DNA of 64,000 bases from Alphaproteobacteria bacterium (lineage in GTDB: Bacteria; Pseudomonadota; Alphaproteobacteria; CAAGCB01; CAG-977): the NCBI GenBank assembly GCA_900768465.1, contig CAAGCY010000024.1, positions 89,903 through 153,902 of the forward strand, written 5' to 3'. The notes beneath the pieces are model-generated. The model was not told the origin of the DNA. It saw only the letters and a list, made by a program, of their open reading frames with translations, and searched no databases. Each line of letters opens with the position of its first letter. The first letter of the stretch is position 1. A program made the position numbers and the translations under genes. Shown piece by piece: positions 25,607 to 34,493 of this stretch.

Positions 25607-28600
25607 ACGTACACTTCTTCGGTCGCGGACAGGGCTTCGGCGTTTCTGCCCTCGGCGTTTTTCATGCGGTCAAGGACTTTGCGGTATTCAATCGGCACGA
25701 CTTTGACGAACAGCGGGAATCTGTTTTCCCAGTTGTCCAAAATACGCTTTGCCTGCGCCGACCCCGTGTACCAGTAATGCTTTTCCAAAATGGCGTGCAG
25801 AGCTTCCTTGTCGTCTTTCGACCACACGTTTTCCAAATCAACGCTGTCCAGATTACACCGCGTCTGAAAAATTTCCGTTTCGTCGTAAACGCAAGCAATG
25901 CCGCCGCTCATCCCCGCGGCGAAGTTGTACCCCGTCGATCCGAGGATGACCACCGTTCCGCCCGTCATGTATTCGCAGCAATGGTCGCCGACGCCTTCGA
26001 CAACCGCCAAAGCGCCGCTATTTCTGACGGCGAACCGTTCGCCCGCCATACCGCAGAAATACGCTTCTCCGCCCGTCGCGCCGTACAAAGCGACGTTGCC
26101 GACAATCACGTTTTCATGGGGCATAAAGTCGACGTTCGGCGGATGACGCACAATGATTTTTCCGCCCGACAGTCCTTTGCCGACATAGTCGTTCGCTTCG
26201 CCGTTGACGCGAATGGTGACGCCTTTTGCCAAAAACGCGCCCAAGCTTTGTCCCGCAGAACCCGATAATTCCAGAGTTATGGAATCATCCTCCAAACCGT
26301 CCGCGCCGCAGCGTTTGACGACCGCGCCGCTCAGCCGCGCGCCGACCGTTCTGTCCGTGTTGCGCACGGGCAGCGTAAAGGCGGCTTTCAGCCCCGTTTT
26401 CACCGTATTTTCAATCATCGGCAGCAACGCGGTGTCAAAGCTTTTTTCCGCTTCGGCAGACGCGACGAAATGCCGCGTGCCGTCTTTGGGCATTGCCAGC
26501 AGACGCGCGAAATCGACGCCCTGCGCCTTGCCTGTTTTTTTGGCGGGATCTTGCTCCAAGCAATCCGCGCGCCCGATCATATCGTCAACGGTCTTAAAGC
26601 CCAGCTGCGCCATATATTCGCGCATTTCTTCGGCGATAAAGCGCAGATAGTTGATGATGTATTCGGGCTTTCCGTCAAACCGCGCGCGCAGTTCGGGATT
26701 TTGCGTCGCCAAACCCATGGGGCAGGTGTCCAAGTGACACTTTCTGTCCATACAGCACCCCAGCGTAATCAGCAAAGCCGTGCCGAAGCCGTATTCTTCC
26801 GCCCCCAGCAAAGCCGCCACCGCCAAATCGCGTCCCGTTTTCAGCTGACCGTCGGTCTGAATTTTAATCCGCCCGCGCAGTCCGTTCGCGATTAAAGCCT
26901 GCTGTGTTTCGGCAACGCCGATTTCCCACGGCAACCCCGCATGACGAATCGCCGTCATCGGCGACGCGCCCGTCCCGCCGTCATAGCCCGCAATGGTTAC
27001 CACGTCGGCTTTGGCTTTCGCAACGCCCGAAGCAATCGTCCCGACGCCCGCTTTTGCAACAAGCTTCACGGATATTTTCGCGTTCGGATTGACCATTTTC
27101 AAATCGAAAATCAGCTGAGCCAAATCTTCGATGGAATAAATGTCGTGATGCGGCGGGGGCGAAATCAGCGAAACGCCGCTGACCGTATGACGGATGCGGG
27201 CGATTTCCTCGGTCACTTTGTGCGCGGGCAGCTGTCCGCCCTCGCCCGGTTTTGCGCCTTGCGCCAACTTGATTTGCAATTCCTCGGCGTTGACCAGATA
27301 TTCGGTCGTCACCCCGAAACGTCCCGACGCGATTTGCTTGATTTTGGAACAAATGTCGTTGCCGTCGGGCTTGGTGTAAAAGCGGTACGGGTCTTCGCCG
27401 CCTTCGCCCGAATTGCTGCGCGCGCCGATGCGGTTCATCGCGATTGCAATCGTTTCGTGCGTTTCGCGGTTAATCGACCCCATGGACATCGCGGCGGAAA
27501 CAAAGCGTTTCATAATGTTTTCGGCGGGTTCGACTTCGGCAATATCAATCGGCGTTCCCGCTTTGAACCGCAGCAAAGCCCGCAAAGTCAGCGGGTCGCG
27601 GTTTTCAATCAGCGCGCTGTATTGCTTGTAAAGCGCATAATCGTTTTCCCGCACCGCTTTTTTCAGCATAGCCATGGCTTGCGGTGTCCACAAGTGTTCT
27701 TCGCCGCCCCTTTGCAAGCGGTAATCGCCGCCGACGTTCAATTCGGGTTCGGGTGATTCGTCGAAAGCCCTGTGATGACGCGCCGCACAATCCCGCGCGA
27801 TATCGTCCAAACCGATGCCGCCGATGGCGGACGACGTACCTGTAAAGTGCTTGTCAATCAAAGCCTTGCCCAGACCGACCGCCTCGAACACCTGCGATCC
27901 CCAGAAACTGCGCACGGTCGAAATGCCGACTCGGCTGAAGCATTTGAGCAATCCTTTTTTCAGCGCGGTCAGATAAGCGAATTCGGCTTCTTCGGGTGTT
28001 TTTGTTTTTTCCAGCTCGCCGTTTTCCGCCATGGCGCGCACGGTTTGCAAAGCGATTGCGGGACAAACCGCGTTTGCGCCGAACGCAATCAGCTGAGCAA
28101 AGTGAATGACCTCGCGCGCTTCGCCCGTTTCGGCGATAATGCCCGCTTTGTAGCGCAAACCTTTGCGAATCAGGAAATGGTGCAACCCCGAAACCGCCAG
28201 CAAAGCGGGAATCGGCGTATGGTTTTTGTCGCACTCAAGGTCGCTGAGAATCAGAATATCCGCGCCGTTTTGAACAGCGTTTTCGGCTTTCGCGAACAAA
28301 TCGTCCAAAGCGGCGTTCAGCCCCTCGCCGCCCTTTGAAGCGTCGAATACGGCGTTCAGCCGCACGGATTTGATGTCTTCGTTTTCGATTTTTTCCAAAT
28401 GCGCCAACAAAGCGGGTTCCAAAATCGGCGACGTCAGTTTCAGCCGTCTGAAATGCCCCGCCGTTTCAGTCAAGAGGTTCTTTTCCCGCCCGATAAAGCT
28501 CATCAGGCTCATCACCAATTCTTCGCGCAAGGGGTCGATGGGCGGGTTGGTGACCTGCGCGAACTGCTGTTTGAAATAGCTGAACAGCAGCTGCGGACGG

Positions 28601-30153
28601 TGCGACAATACGGCAAGCGGCGCGTCGTAGCCCATTGAACCGACGGGTTCCTGCGCGTTTGACGCCATGGGGTTCAAAATCAGCTTCAATTCCTCTGCCG
28701 TATAGCCGAATTCGTTTTGATACCGCTTCAGCGTTTCAACATCCGTCGCTTTATCGGCGGCGGGAGCATAAAGCGTGTTGATTTGAATACGGTTTTCGCG
28801 AACCCAGTGGCGGTACGGATTCTGACGCGAGATTTTACCCTTGATTTCGCTGTCGGACACGATTCTTTTCTGCCGCAAATCGACCAGAAACATCTTGCCG
28901 GGGGTCAGTTTGCCGCGCACGCGGATATTGTTCGGCGCAACGTCGATAACGCCCGCTTCGCTTGCCATAATGACGAATCCGTCCTTGGTCACCGTATAGC
29001 GGCAGGGACGCAGTCCGTTCCTGTCCAGCAATCCGCCGACATAGTTGCGCCCGTCCGTGAACACCATCGCCGCGGGTCCGTCCCACGGCTCCATAATCGA
29101 CGCGTGGTATTCGTAAAACGCGCGTTTGTCCTCGCTCATCACGAATTTGTCGCCGAACGCTTCGGGCACCATCATCATCATCGCGTGCGGAATCGACCGT
29201 CCCGTAACCGTCAGCATTTCCAAAACGTTGTCGAAAATCATCGTGTCCGACCCCGTTTCGTCAATCACGGGTTTGATGTTTTCGATTTCCGCGCCGAACG
29301 CGTCGCTGGCGAGGTTCGGCTCAATCGCCCTGATATGGTTGACGTTGCCGCGCAAAGTGTTGATTTCGCCGTTGTGGGCGACCGCGCGGAACGGCTGAGC
29401 CATGCGCCATGTCGGCAAAGTGTTCGTGCTGTAGCGCGAATGGGCGATGCAGAACGCGGCGGCAAAGTCTTCATCCTTTAAATCCGTGTAAAATTCCGCC
29501 ATGTGCGACCCCGCGACCAGCCCTTTGTAAACAATGGTGCGCGGCGACAGGGAGCAAACGTAAAACTGGGACAAATCCTTGTCCTTGACGGCTTTGATTT
29601 CTTTTTCGACCGTTTTGCGGATTAAATAAAGCTTGCGAATGAACTCCTGTTCGTTCATCCCGCCGCTTGCCAGAAAGATTTGCTTGAACACCGGCACGGT
29701 TTTCGCCGCGATTTCGCCCAGCAGGGAAAAATCGACGGGAACGTCGCGTTCGCCGATGTAGCGGCAGCCGTACTTTTCCGCCGTAATGCGCAAAGCGCGC
29801 AGACAGACGACGGCATCGTCGGCGTCAGAGGGCAAAAACACCTGTCCCACCGCGTATTCGCCCGTTTTGGGCAAAGCGAACGGAACGGATTTTCTGAAAA
29901 ACCCGTCGGGCAGCTGCACCATGATTCCCGCGCCGTCGCTGGTTTTGCCGTCCGCGCCGATGGCGCAGCGGTGTTCCAGATTGCTTAAAATCGTAATGCC
30001 TTTGCGCACCAAATCGTGTTCGGGTTTGGCGTTCAGATTGACGATAAAGCCGATACCGCAGTTTTCATGCTCCAAATTCGGATTGTAAAGCCCGAATTCG
30101 CGGGGTTCGCCCGCAGCGTTGCATGTAAAACCGTTTATCGTTTGTGTCGTCAT
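25603..30153 (-). CDS. gltB: Glutamate synthase (NADPH) large subunit
   Basis: Makes two glutamates from glutamine and 2-oxoglutarate. 1516 residues in the standard order: a propeptide removed to expose catalytic Cys32 (ENCGIGFIVNL), class-II glutaminase, central domain, FMN-binding synthase barrel, the 3Fe-4S cysteines in GCCMDRKCHLDTCPMGLATQ, and the C-terminal GXGXG beta-helix (GAVVKRCGADG onward). ATG 30153 has GGAGG upstream and gives a 31-residue propeptide; the extra 15 residues of the open frame are rejected. The small subunit gltD is absent from both sides, unusual for a normally linked pair. Confidence 0.97.
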   Translation of the reverse strand: MTTQTINGFTCNAAGEPREFGLYNPNLEHENCGIGFIVNLNAKPEHDLVRKGITILSNLEHRCAIGADGKTSDGAGIMVQLPDGFFRKSVPFALPKTGEYAVGQVFLPSDADDAVVCLRALRITAEKYGCRYIGERDVPVDFSLLGEIAAKTVPVFKQIFLASGGMNEQEFIRKLYLIRKTVEKEIKAVKDKDLSQFYVCSLSPRTIVYKGLVAGSHMAEFYTDLKDEDFAAAFCIAHSRYSTNTLPTWRMAQPFRAVAHNGEINTLRGNVNHIRAIEPNLASDAFGAEIENIKPVIDETGSDTMIFDNVLEMLTVTGRSIPHAMMMMVPEAFGDKFVMSEDKRAFYEYHASIMEPWDGPAAMVFTDGRNYVGGLLDRNGLRPCRYTVTKDGFVIMASEAGVIDVAPNNIRVRGKLTPGKMFLVDLRQKRIVSDSEIKGKISRQNPYRHWVRENRIQINTLYAPAADKATDVETLKRYQNEFGYTAEELKLILNPMASNAQEPVGSMGYDAPLAVLSHRPQLLFSYFKQQFAQVTNPPIDPLREELVMSLMSFIGREKNLLTETAGHFRRLKLTSPILEPALLAHLEKIENEDIKSVRLNAVFDASKGGEGLNAALDDLFAKAENAVQNGADILILSDLECDKNHTPIPALLAVSGLHHFLIRKGLRYKAGIIAETGEAREVIHFAQLIAFGANAVCPAIALQTVRAMAENGELEKTKTPEEAEFAYLTALKKGLLKCFSRVGISTVRSFWGSQVFEAVGLGKALIDKHFTGTSSAIGGIGLDDIARDCAARHHRAFDESPEPELNVGGDYRLQRGGEEHLWTPQAMAMLKKAVRENDYALYKQYSALIENRDPLTLRALLRFKAGTPIDIAEVEPAENIMKRFVSAAMSMGSINRETHETIAIAMNRIGARSNSGEGGEDPYRFYTKPDGNDICSKIKQIASGRFGVTTEYLVNAEELQIKLAQGAKPGEGGQLPAHKVTEEIARIRHTVSGVSLISPPPHHDIYSIEDLAQLIFDLKMVNPNAKISVKLVAKAGVGTIASGVAKAKADVVTIAGYDGGTGASPMTAIRHAGLPWEIGVAETQQALIANGLRGRIKIQTDGQLKTGRDLAVAALLGAEEYGFGTALLITLGCCMDRKCHLDTCPMGLATQNPELRARFDGKPEYIINYLRFIAEEMREYMAQLGFKTVDDMIGRADCLEQDPAKKTGKAQGVDFARLLAMPKDGTRHFVASAEAEKSFDTALLPMIENTVKTGLKAAFTLPVRNTDRTVGARLSGAVVKRCGADGLEDDSITLELSGSAGQSLGAFLAKGVTIRVNGEANDYVGKGLSGGKIIVRHPPNVDFMPHENVIVGNVALYGATGGEAYFCGMAGERFAVRNSGALAVVEGVGDHCCEYMTGGTVVILGSTGYNFAAGMSGGIACVYDETEIFQTRCNLDSVDLENVWSKDDKEALHAILEKHYWYTGSAQAKRILDNWENRFPLFVKVVPIEYRKVLDRMKNAEGRNAEALSATEEVYV

Positions 30154-30239
30154 GAAAGCCTCCGCTTGTTTTGATACAAAAGCGGGGGAAAGATACACTT
30201 TTTTGACGGCTTTTTACAGCGGAAAATGCAGTTTTTTCA

Positions 30240-30449
30240 TCAATAATGCGGCGGCGGGACTTCTTCGGACAAAGGACGGACGAATTCGCCGGCGCCGTGC
30301 AGTTCCAAAAAGCGCACTTCCTTTTCCAAACGGTCGATGGTCAGCGCCTGTTCGGCGACGATTTGGTTCAAGTCTTTCAGCGTGCGGTCGAAATCCGCGA
30401 CAAACATTTCCAAAGCGATAAAGCGTTCTTCGGTTTCAATATCGGTCAT
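30240..30449 (-). CDS. slyX: SlyX-family small coiled-coil protein
   Basis: 69 residues: a heptad-rich helix (TEERFIALEMFVADFDRTLKDLNQIVAEQALTIDRLEKEV compressed here) followed by the SlyX hallmark C-terminus PPPHY. ATG 30449 with AAGGAG seven bases upstream sets the start; the longer frame is antisense to the peptidase gene. Role unknown in the family. It lies 86 bp upstream of gltB on the same strand. Confidence 0.88.
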   Translation of the reverse strand: MTDIETEERFIALEMFVADFDRTLKDLNQIVAEQALTIDRLEKEVRFLELHGAGEFVRPLSEEVPPPHY

Positions 30450-30509
30450 GGGCAAATCTCCTTCTATCCTCTTTTGTAGCTTCACAAACCGCAAATAACA
30501 AGTCATCAC

Positions 30510-30538
30510 TTGAGATAGTTTCAAAAAAGGGATACCCT
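30510..30538 (+). promoter_or_regulatory. Weak candidate promoter of the M20 peptidase gene
   Basis: TTGAGA (30510-30515), 17-bp spacer, TACCCT (30533-30538), 24 bp before the ATG. The -10 matches poorly. Confidence 0.3.
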
Positions 30539-30561
30539 GCACAAAAAAAAGAGAGGTCACC

Positions 30562-31749
30562 ATGTCTGATTTGATTAACTTGTTTTGCACTTTGGCGAAA
30601 ATTCCGTCCCCGTCCATGCGCGAAGACGCCGTCGCCGAAAAAATCATGTCTTTTTTCACCGAAAACGGCATTGATTGCCGCCGCGACGAAACGGGCAACG
30701 TCTACGCCCGCGTTCCCGCGATCGATTCGGCGAAAAAGCCCGTTATGCTGTCCGCGCACATGGATGTCGTGGGCGACGACCGCCCCGTGCATATCGTTGA
30801 AAAAGACGGCTTTATCGAAACCGACAAAACCCGCACTTTGGGCGCCGACGACAAAGCGGGCGTTTCGTGCGCCATGATGCTGGCGAAAGAAACGGCTGCC
30901 GACAAAACGCTGAAGCACGGCGGGCTGGAAATCGTGTTCACCCGCGACGAAGAACAAAATATGACGGGCGCGCGCAACATCGAATATAAAACGCTGGAAT
31001 CCGAACACATCCTTGTTTTGGACGGCGACCGTTTGGGCGAACTGCAAATCGCGGGCGCGGGCTACACCAAAATGACGCTGTCCGTCACAGGCACGAAAGG
31101 CGGTCATTCGGGCATCGACATCGCCGATACGTCGCGCGTCAACGCGGTCAAGCTGTTGGCGGAAATCATGGCTCAAATTCCGCAAGGCGTTTACAAGCAA
31201 GACGAAACGGGCGTCGTTACGTCGATTAACGCGGGCGCAATCGCGGCGGGCGGACTGAAGAACATTCAAACCGACAAGCAGGGCGCGGCGTTTATGGCGG
31301 AACTGGCGGACAAAGCGATGACGAATATGATTAACACGGACGCATTCGCCGTTTATTCGATTCGCAGTTCCGATTTGAAAAACGAAGAACAACTGCACCG
31401 CGACATCGAATCGATTGTCGCAAAGTTCAAGGATAAAGCCGACGTTTCCGTCGTCTTCAAGCGCAACCTGCCGCCGTTCGAGCGTTCCGCCGACGAAACG
31501 GTAACGATTGCCGCGCGCAAAGCCGCCGAAACCGCGAACGTCCCGTTGACCGTGTCGTCGTTTCACGCCGCGGCGGAAACGCATCTGTACGCAACGGAAA
31601 CGAACAAGTCGGGCGTTGTGTTCAAACCCGTTTTGCTGGGTATCGCAAACATCTACAACATGCATTCCGCCGACGAAAAAATCGAACGCGAATCCCTTGT
31701 CAAAGGCTATGCTTTATTGAAAGAAATCTTCAAACAAATCAACGCTTAA
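30562..31749 (+). CDS. M20-family di-zinc aminopeptidase, PepT-like
   Basis: 395-residue cytoplasmic peptidase related to tripeptidase T. Metal and catalytic motifs are visible: AHMDVVG (His66, Asp68), LGADDKAG (Asp96/97), TRDEEQNMTGA (the catalytic Glu pair) and a late histidine in NMHSADEKIE. The dimerisation lid follows TGTKGGHSGIDIADTSRVNA. It is tri-peptidase-like rather than a dipeptidase, but substrate cannot be settled from sequence. Monocistronic; the next gene has its own promoter. Confidence 0.88.
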   Translation: MSDLINLFCTLAKIPSPSMREDAVAEKIMSFFTENGIDCRRDETGNVYARVPAIDSAKKPVMLSAHMDVVGDDRPVHIVEKDGFIETDKTRTLGADDKAGVSCAMMLAKETAADKTLKHGGLEIVFTRDEEQNMTGARNIEYKTLESEHILVLDGDRLGELQIAGAGYTKMTLSVTGTKGGHSGIDIADTSRVNAVKLLAEIMAQIPQGVYKQDETGVVTSINAGAIAAGGLKNIQTDKQGAAFMAELADKAMTNMINTDAFAVYSIRSSDLKNEEQLHRDIESIVAKFKDKADVSVVFKRNLPPFERSADETVTIAARKAAETANVPLTVSSFHAAAETHLYATETNKSGVVFKPVLLGIANIYNMHSADEKIERESLVKGYALLKEIFKQINA

Positions 31750-31756
31750 GCCTTTT

Positions 31757-31784
31757 TTAACCCGCTGTTGTTATCCTCTATAAT
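31757..31784 (+). promoter_or_regulatory. Putative promoter of the HAD nucleotidase
   Basis: TTAACC (31757-31762), 16-bp spacer and perfect TATAAT (31779-31784), 21 bp before the ATG. Confidence 0.6.
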
Positions 31785-31805
31785 CCGATAAAAAAGGATA
31801 AGAGG

Positions 31806-32507
31806 ATGACAACAAACGATTTGGGCGCGGTATTGGCGCATACGAAAAACTGGATTTTCGACTTGGACGACACGCTTTATCCGCCGTCCGAAGTCATTTA
31901 CGCCCAAATGGCGCGGCGCATCCGCGATTATATCATGAAAACCGTCGGCGTCGACGAACAAACGGCAAGCGTCATTCAGAAAAGCTATTACAAGCAATAC
32001 GGCGCGACCGTTCACGGGTTGGTGCTGGAACATCATATCAGTCCCGCCGATTTTACCGACTATGTTCATCGGCTTGATTTGTCGTCATTGAAGCCCGACC
32101 CGAAACTGCGCGCGGTTATGCAAGCTTTGCCGGGGCGGCGGTTCGTGTTCACCAACGGCGCGTACGAACACGCCGAACGCGTTTTAAAGCGCATCGGATT
32201 GGACGATTTGATAAACGGCATTTTTTCAATCCGCGAAGCGGGCTATATTCCCAAACCCGCGCTTGAAACCTATCAAAAAATGATAAAAGCGTTTAACATC
32301 AATCCCGCCGAAAGCATGATGTTCGACGACAACCAGCAAAACGTTCTGGGGGCGAAACGCGCGGGCATCAAAGGCGTTTGGATTTCGTCGAACGTTTCAA
32401 ACAACAAGTACTGCACGGCGGATTGCGACGATTTCTGCGACTATCAAACCCCCGATTTGGTCACTTTTCTGACGCCGTACTTCGGCAACGCGAAACAAGC
32501 GTCCTAA
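31806..32507 (+). CDS. HAD-superfamily pyrimidine 5'-nucleotidase
   Basis: 233-residue subfamily IA hydrolase like yeast SDT1 and its alphaproteobacterial relatives. HAD motif I is FDLDDTLYPP, motif II FTNGAYEHAERVL, the motif III lysine lies in GYIPKPALETYQ and motif IV in MMFDDNQQNVLGA. It would dephosphorylate UMP/CMP or related metabolites. Its TAA overlaps the stop of the converging gene by three bases. Confidence 0.9.
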   Translation: MTTNDLGAVLAHTKNWIFDLDDTLYPPSEVIYAQMARRIRDYIMKTVGVDEQTASVIQKSYYKQYGATVHGLVLEHHISPADFTDYVHRLDLSSLKPDPKLRAVMQALPGRRFVFTNGAYEHAERVLKRIGLDDLINGIFSIREAGYIPKPALETYQKMIKAFNINPAESMMFDDNQQNVLGAKRAGIKGVWISSNVSNNKYCTADCDDFCDYQTPDLVTFLTPYFGNAKQAS

Positions 32508-32863
32508 AATTCCCGCCACGATTTGCCGTTCAGCAGCAAATCGACGGGCTTCGGTTCCCCGTATTTCGGCAAAGCAATCACCATTTCCGCCTTGACGGCC
32601 GAGGAACGCAAAACGGTTTCCAACTCCCGCGCTTTGTTTTCGGGAACATAAAAGCGGCGAATGTCGTTACAGCAGTCTTTGTAAGGCGAATTTTCGGGAT
32701 ACAGCACTTGAATGCGCAAGTAATGCCCGCTCAGCAAATCGCGCGGATCGTAGCCTTCGACGGGCAGAACGATTTTTTCGGCGGTCGAAAGCGAAACCTG
32801 CAAAACAGACACCCAGCAAAACAGCGCGATTATCGGCAAAGCCAGTAAAATCTTTGTTTTCAT
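32504..32863 (-). CDS. GDYXXLXY-domain protein
   Basis: 119 residues with an N-terminal signal/anchor (KILLALPIIALFCWVSVLQ) and the family core EGYDPRDLLSGHYLRIQVLY, matching the GDYXXLXY motif with GHY for GDY. Proteins of this family are regularly encoded beside DUF2157 membrane proteins, as here: the DUF2157 gene overlaps by four bases upstream. Function unknown; probably faces the periplasm with its membrane partner. Confidence 0.87.
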   Translation of the reverse strand: MKTKILLALPIIALFCWVSVLQVSLSTAEKIVLPVEGYDPRDLLSGHYLRIQVLYPENSPYKDCCNDIRRFYVPENKARELETVLRSSAVKAEMVIALPKYGEPKPVDLLLNGKSWREF

Positions 32864-33933
32864 TTCAGCCCCGCTTTCAGTTTCAAATCGATTTTACGCC
32901 AGCCGACCGCCAGCCCCAAAATCACCATTCCCGTGAAAATCAGCCCGAACCCCGTCGACAGCAACGTTCCGAACAGCTCCAGATACGCCGCGAACAGCCG
33001 TATCCCCAAACACAGCGTCAGCATGCGGGAAAGCCCGACGGCTTTGGCTTGCGCGGCGGCAACGACCAAACACACCAGCACGCACAGCTGAGCGGCAAAC
33101 ACAACAATCTGTTCGTTCACGCCGCCCAACACCGTTGCAAAAACAACGCAAACGGGATACAGGGATTTATACGGCGTTTTAAGGGCGTAAAGCACTCCCG
33201 CCGCCGCCGCTGCCCAAACCGCCATGGAAACAAAGCCGACCGCGGGAATGTTCCGATGCCACATGTAATCGGGATTCATCAGCGGCAGCACGGCGAATGC
33301 GGCGGAAAGCCACCGCACGGGGGTCAAAAAAACTTTCGCTTTGTCCGTCAGCAGCGTCGCCCCCCACACCGCCATAAAGAAAGCGGAAACACACAAAGAG
33401 CTTTCAAAGTATTCCGCCCAGAAATCGAACACCTTTTCGGCAAAGGGGGAAGTCAAAAAAGCACCGAAAACCGCGGCTTCCCACAAAAACCCGAAAAGCA
33501 CTTTTTTCGTCAGAAGCATCGGCGGAAAAGACAGCGCGCTCCAAAATGCCAGCGTTTTCCACGTTTCGGACTGCAAATGGAAAATCTGCCCGACCAGCCC
33601 CATCGCCGCGAAAAACAAAATGCCCTGCGAAAACAGCAAAGCTTCGAATACGGCGGGCTTTTTACCCTGCACGCGCACGGCGGCAACGGCGTTTGCGGCA
33701 AGCGCGGCAAACATCGCCGTCAACTTCAAACCCGCGGGAATATCCTGCCAATTCGCCGCGACAATCGCGACAATGCCCAATCCGACCGCGAACACGCCGA
33801 CCAGCCCCAACGCCAGAAACGGCGACAAAACCGATTTTCGGTTTTGCTCGAATTCCAACACTTTTTCACCCTGTTCGGCGGTAATCAAATCCGCCCCGAC
33901 CCAATCGGATATTTTGCGCGCCAGCGATGCCAT
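32860..33933 (-). CDS. DUF2157 multi-pass membrane protein
   Basis: 357 residues. A short soluble N-terminus (SDWVGADLITAEQGEKVLEFEQ, the DUF2157 signature) is followed by about ten TM helices such as GLVGVFAVGLGIVAIVAANW and ILFFAAMGLVGQIFHL. The family is uncharacterised and forms a two-gene unit with the GDYXXLXY protein, to which it is coupled by an ATGA overlap. Divergent from the DUF3015 gene. Confidence 0.87.
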   Translation of the reverse strand: MASLARKISDWVGADLITAEQGEKVLEFEQNRKSVLSPFLALGLVGVFAVGLGIVAIVAANWQDIPAGLKLTAMFAALAANAVAAVRVQGKKPAVFEALLFSQGILFFAAMGLVGQIFHLQSETWKTLAFWSALSFPPMLLTKKVLFGFLWEAAVFGAFLTSPFAEKVFDFWAEYFESSLCVSAFFMAVWGATLLTDKAKVFLTPVRWLSAAFAVLPLMNPDYMWHRNIPAVGFVSMAVWAAAAAGVLYALKTPYKSLYPVCVVFATVLGGVNEQIVVFAAQLCVLVCLVVAAAQAKAVGLSRMLTLCLGIRLFAAYLELFGTLLSTGFGLIFTGMVILGLAVGWRKIDLKLKAGLK

Positions 33934-33979
33934 AAAAGGTCCTCCCCGTTTGTTTTATCAACGATAGCACGGATTTTTG

Positions 33980-34009
33980 TTTACAAACAACGCCTTTTTA
34001 ACGTACATT
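33980..34009 (+). promoter_or_regulatory. Putative promoter of the DUF3015-DUF4105 pair
   Basis: TTTACA (33980-33985), 18-bp spacer, TACATT (34004-34009), 34 bp before the ATG. A GGAAAGGA Shine-Dalgarno follows. Confidence 0.55.
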
Positions 34010-34043
34010 TTTGAAATCTGCTGACAGGAAAGGATACTAAATC

Positions 34044-34487
34044 ATGAAAAAAGCAGCTTTGTTTTTGGTTTTGTTCTTGGGTTCCGCGTCCAACGCTTTC
34101 GCGTATGACAGCACGGGTTGCGGTTTGGGTTCTCTGGTTTTCAAAGGACAGAAAGGTCCCGTCCCCCAAGTTTTGGCGGTAACGACAAACGGTTCGTTCG
34201 GAACGCAGACGTTCGGCATTACGTCCAACACGTCGGGCTGCGACAGCTACGGCAGAATCACGGGCGGCACGGGTCGCATGTTCGCGTTTTTGGAAAACAA
34301 TCTGGATCAGTTCGCCGCTGACGCCGCCGTCGGCAAAGGCGAAACCATCGAAGCCATTGCCGCCATCACCGGCCGCGATGCCGAAACGGTCGGCCGCGTT
34401 GCGCACAACAACTTTGCCGAATTGTTCGGCGACAAAGACGTTTCCGCTGTGACCGTCACGCTGAAAATGGCGGATTTGCTGGCATAA
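34044..34487 (+). CDS. DUF3015 family exported protein
   Basis: 147 residues: cleavable signal peptide (MKKAALFLVLFLGSASNAFA) and the strongly conserved family core YDSTGCGLGSLVFKG, QVLAVTTNGSFGTQTFGITSNTSGC with two cysteines likely forming a disulfide. Function of the family is unknown. It is followed after 6 bp by the DUF4105 gene; the two families often travel together, suggesting a shared periplasmic or outer-membrane task. Confidence 0.9.
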   Translation: MKKAALFLVLFLGSASNAFAYDSTGCGLGSLVFKGQKGPVPQVLAVTTNGSFGTQTFGITSNTSGCDSYGRITGGTGRMFAFLENNLDQFAADAAVGKGETIEAIAAITGRDAETVGRVAHNNFAELFGDKDVSAVTVTLKMADLLA

Positions 34488-34493
34488 CAAGGA

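Noticed and set aside
30436..31665. 409-codon minus-strand frame opposite the M20 peptidase
   Set aside because: Translation is Arg/Phe/Val-rich without any motif; the plus-strand frame has complete M20 metal sites.
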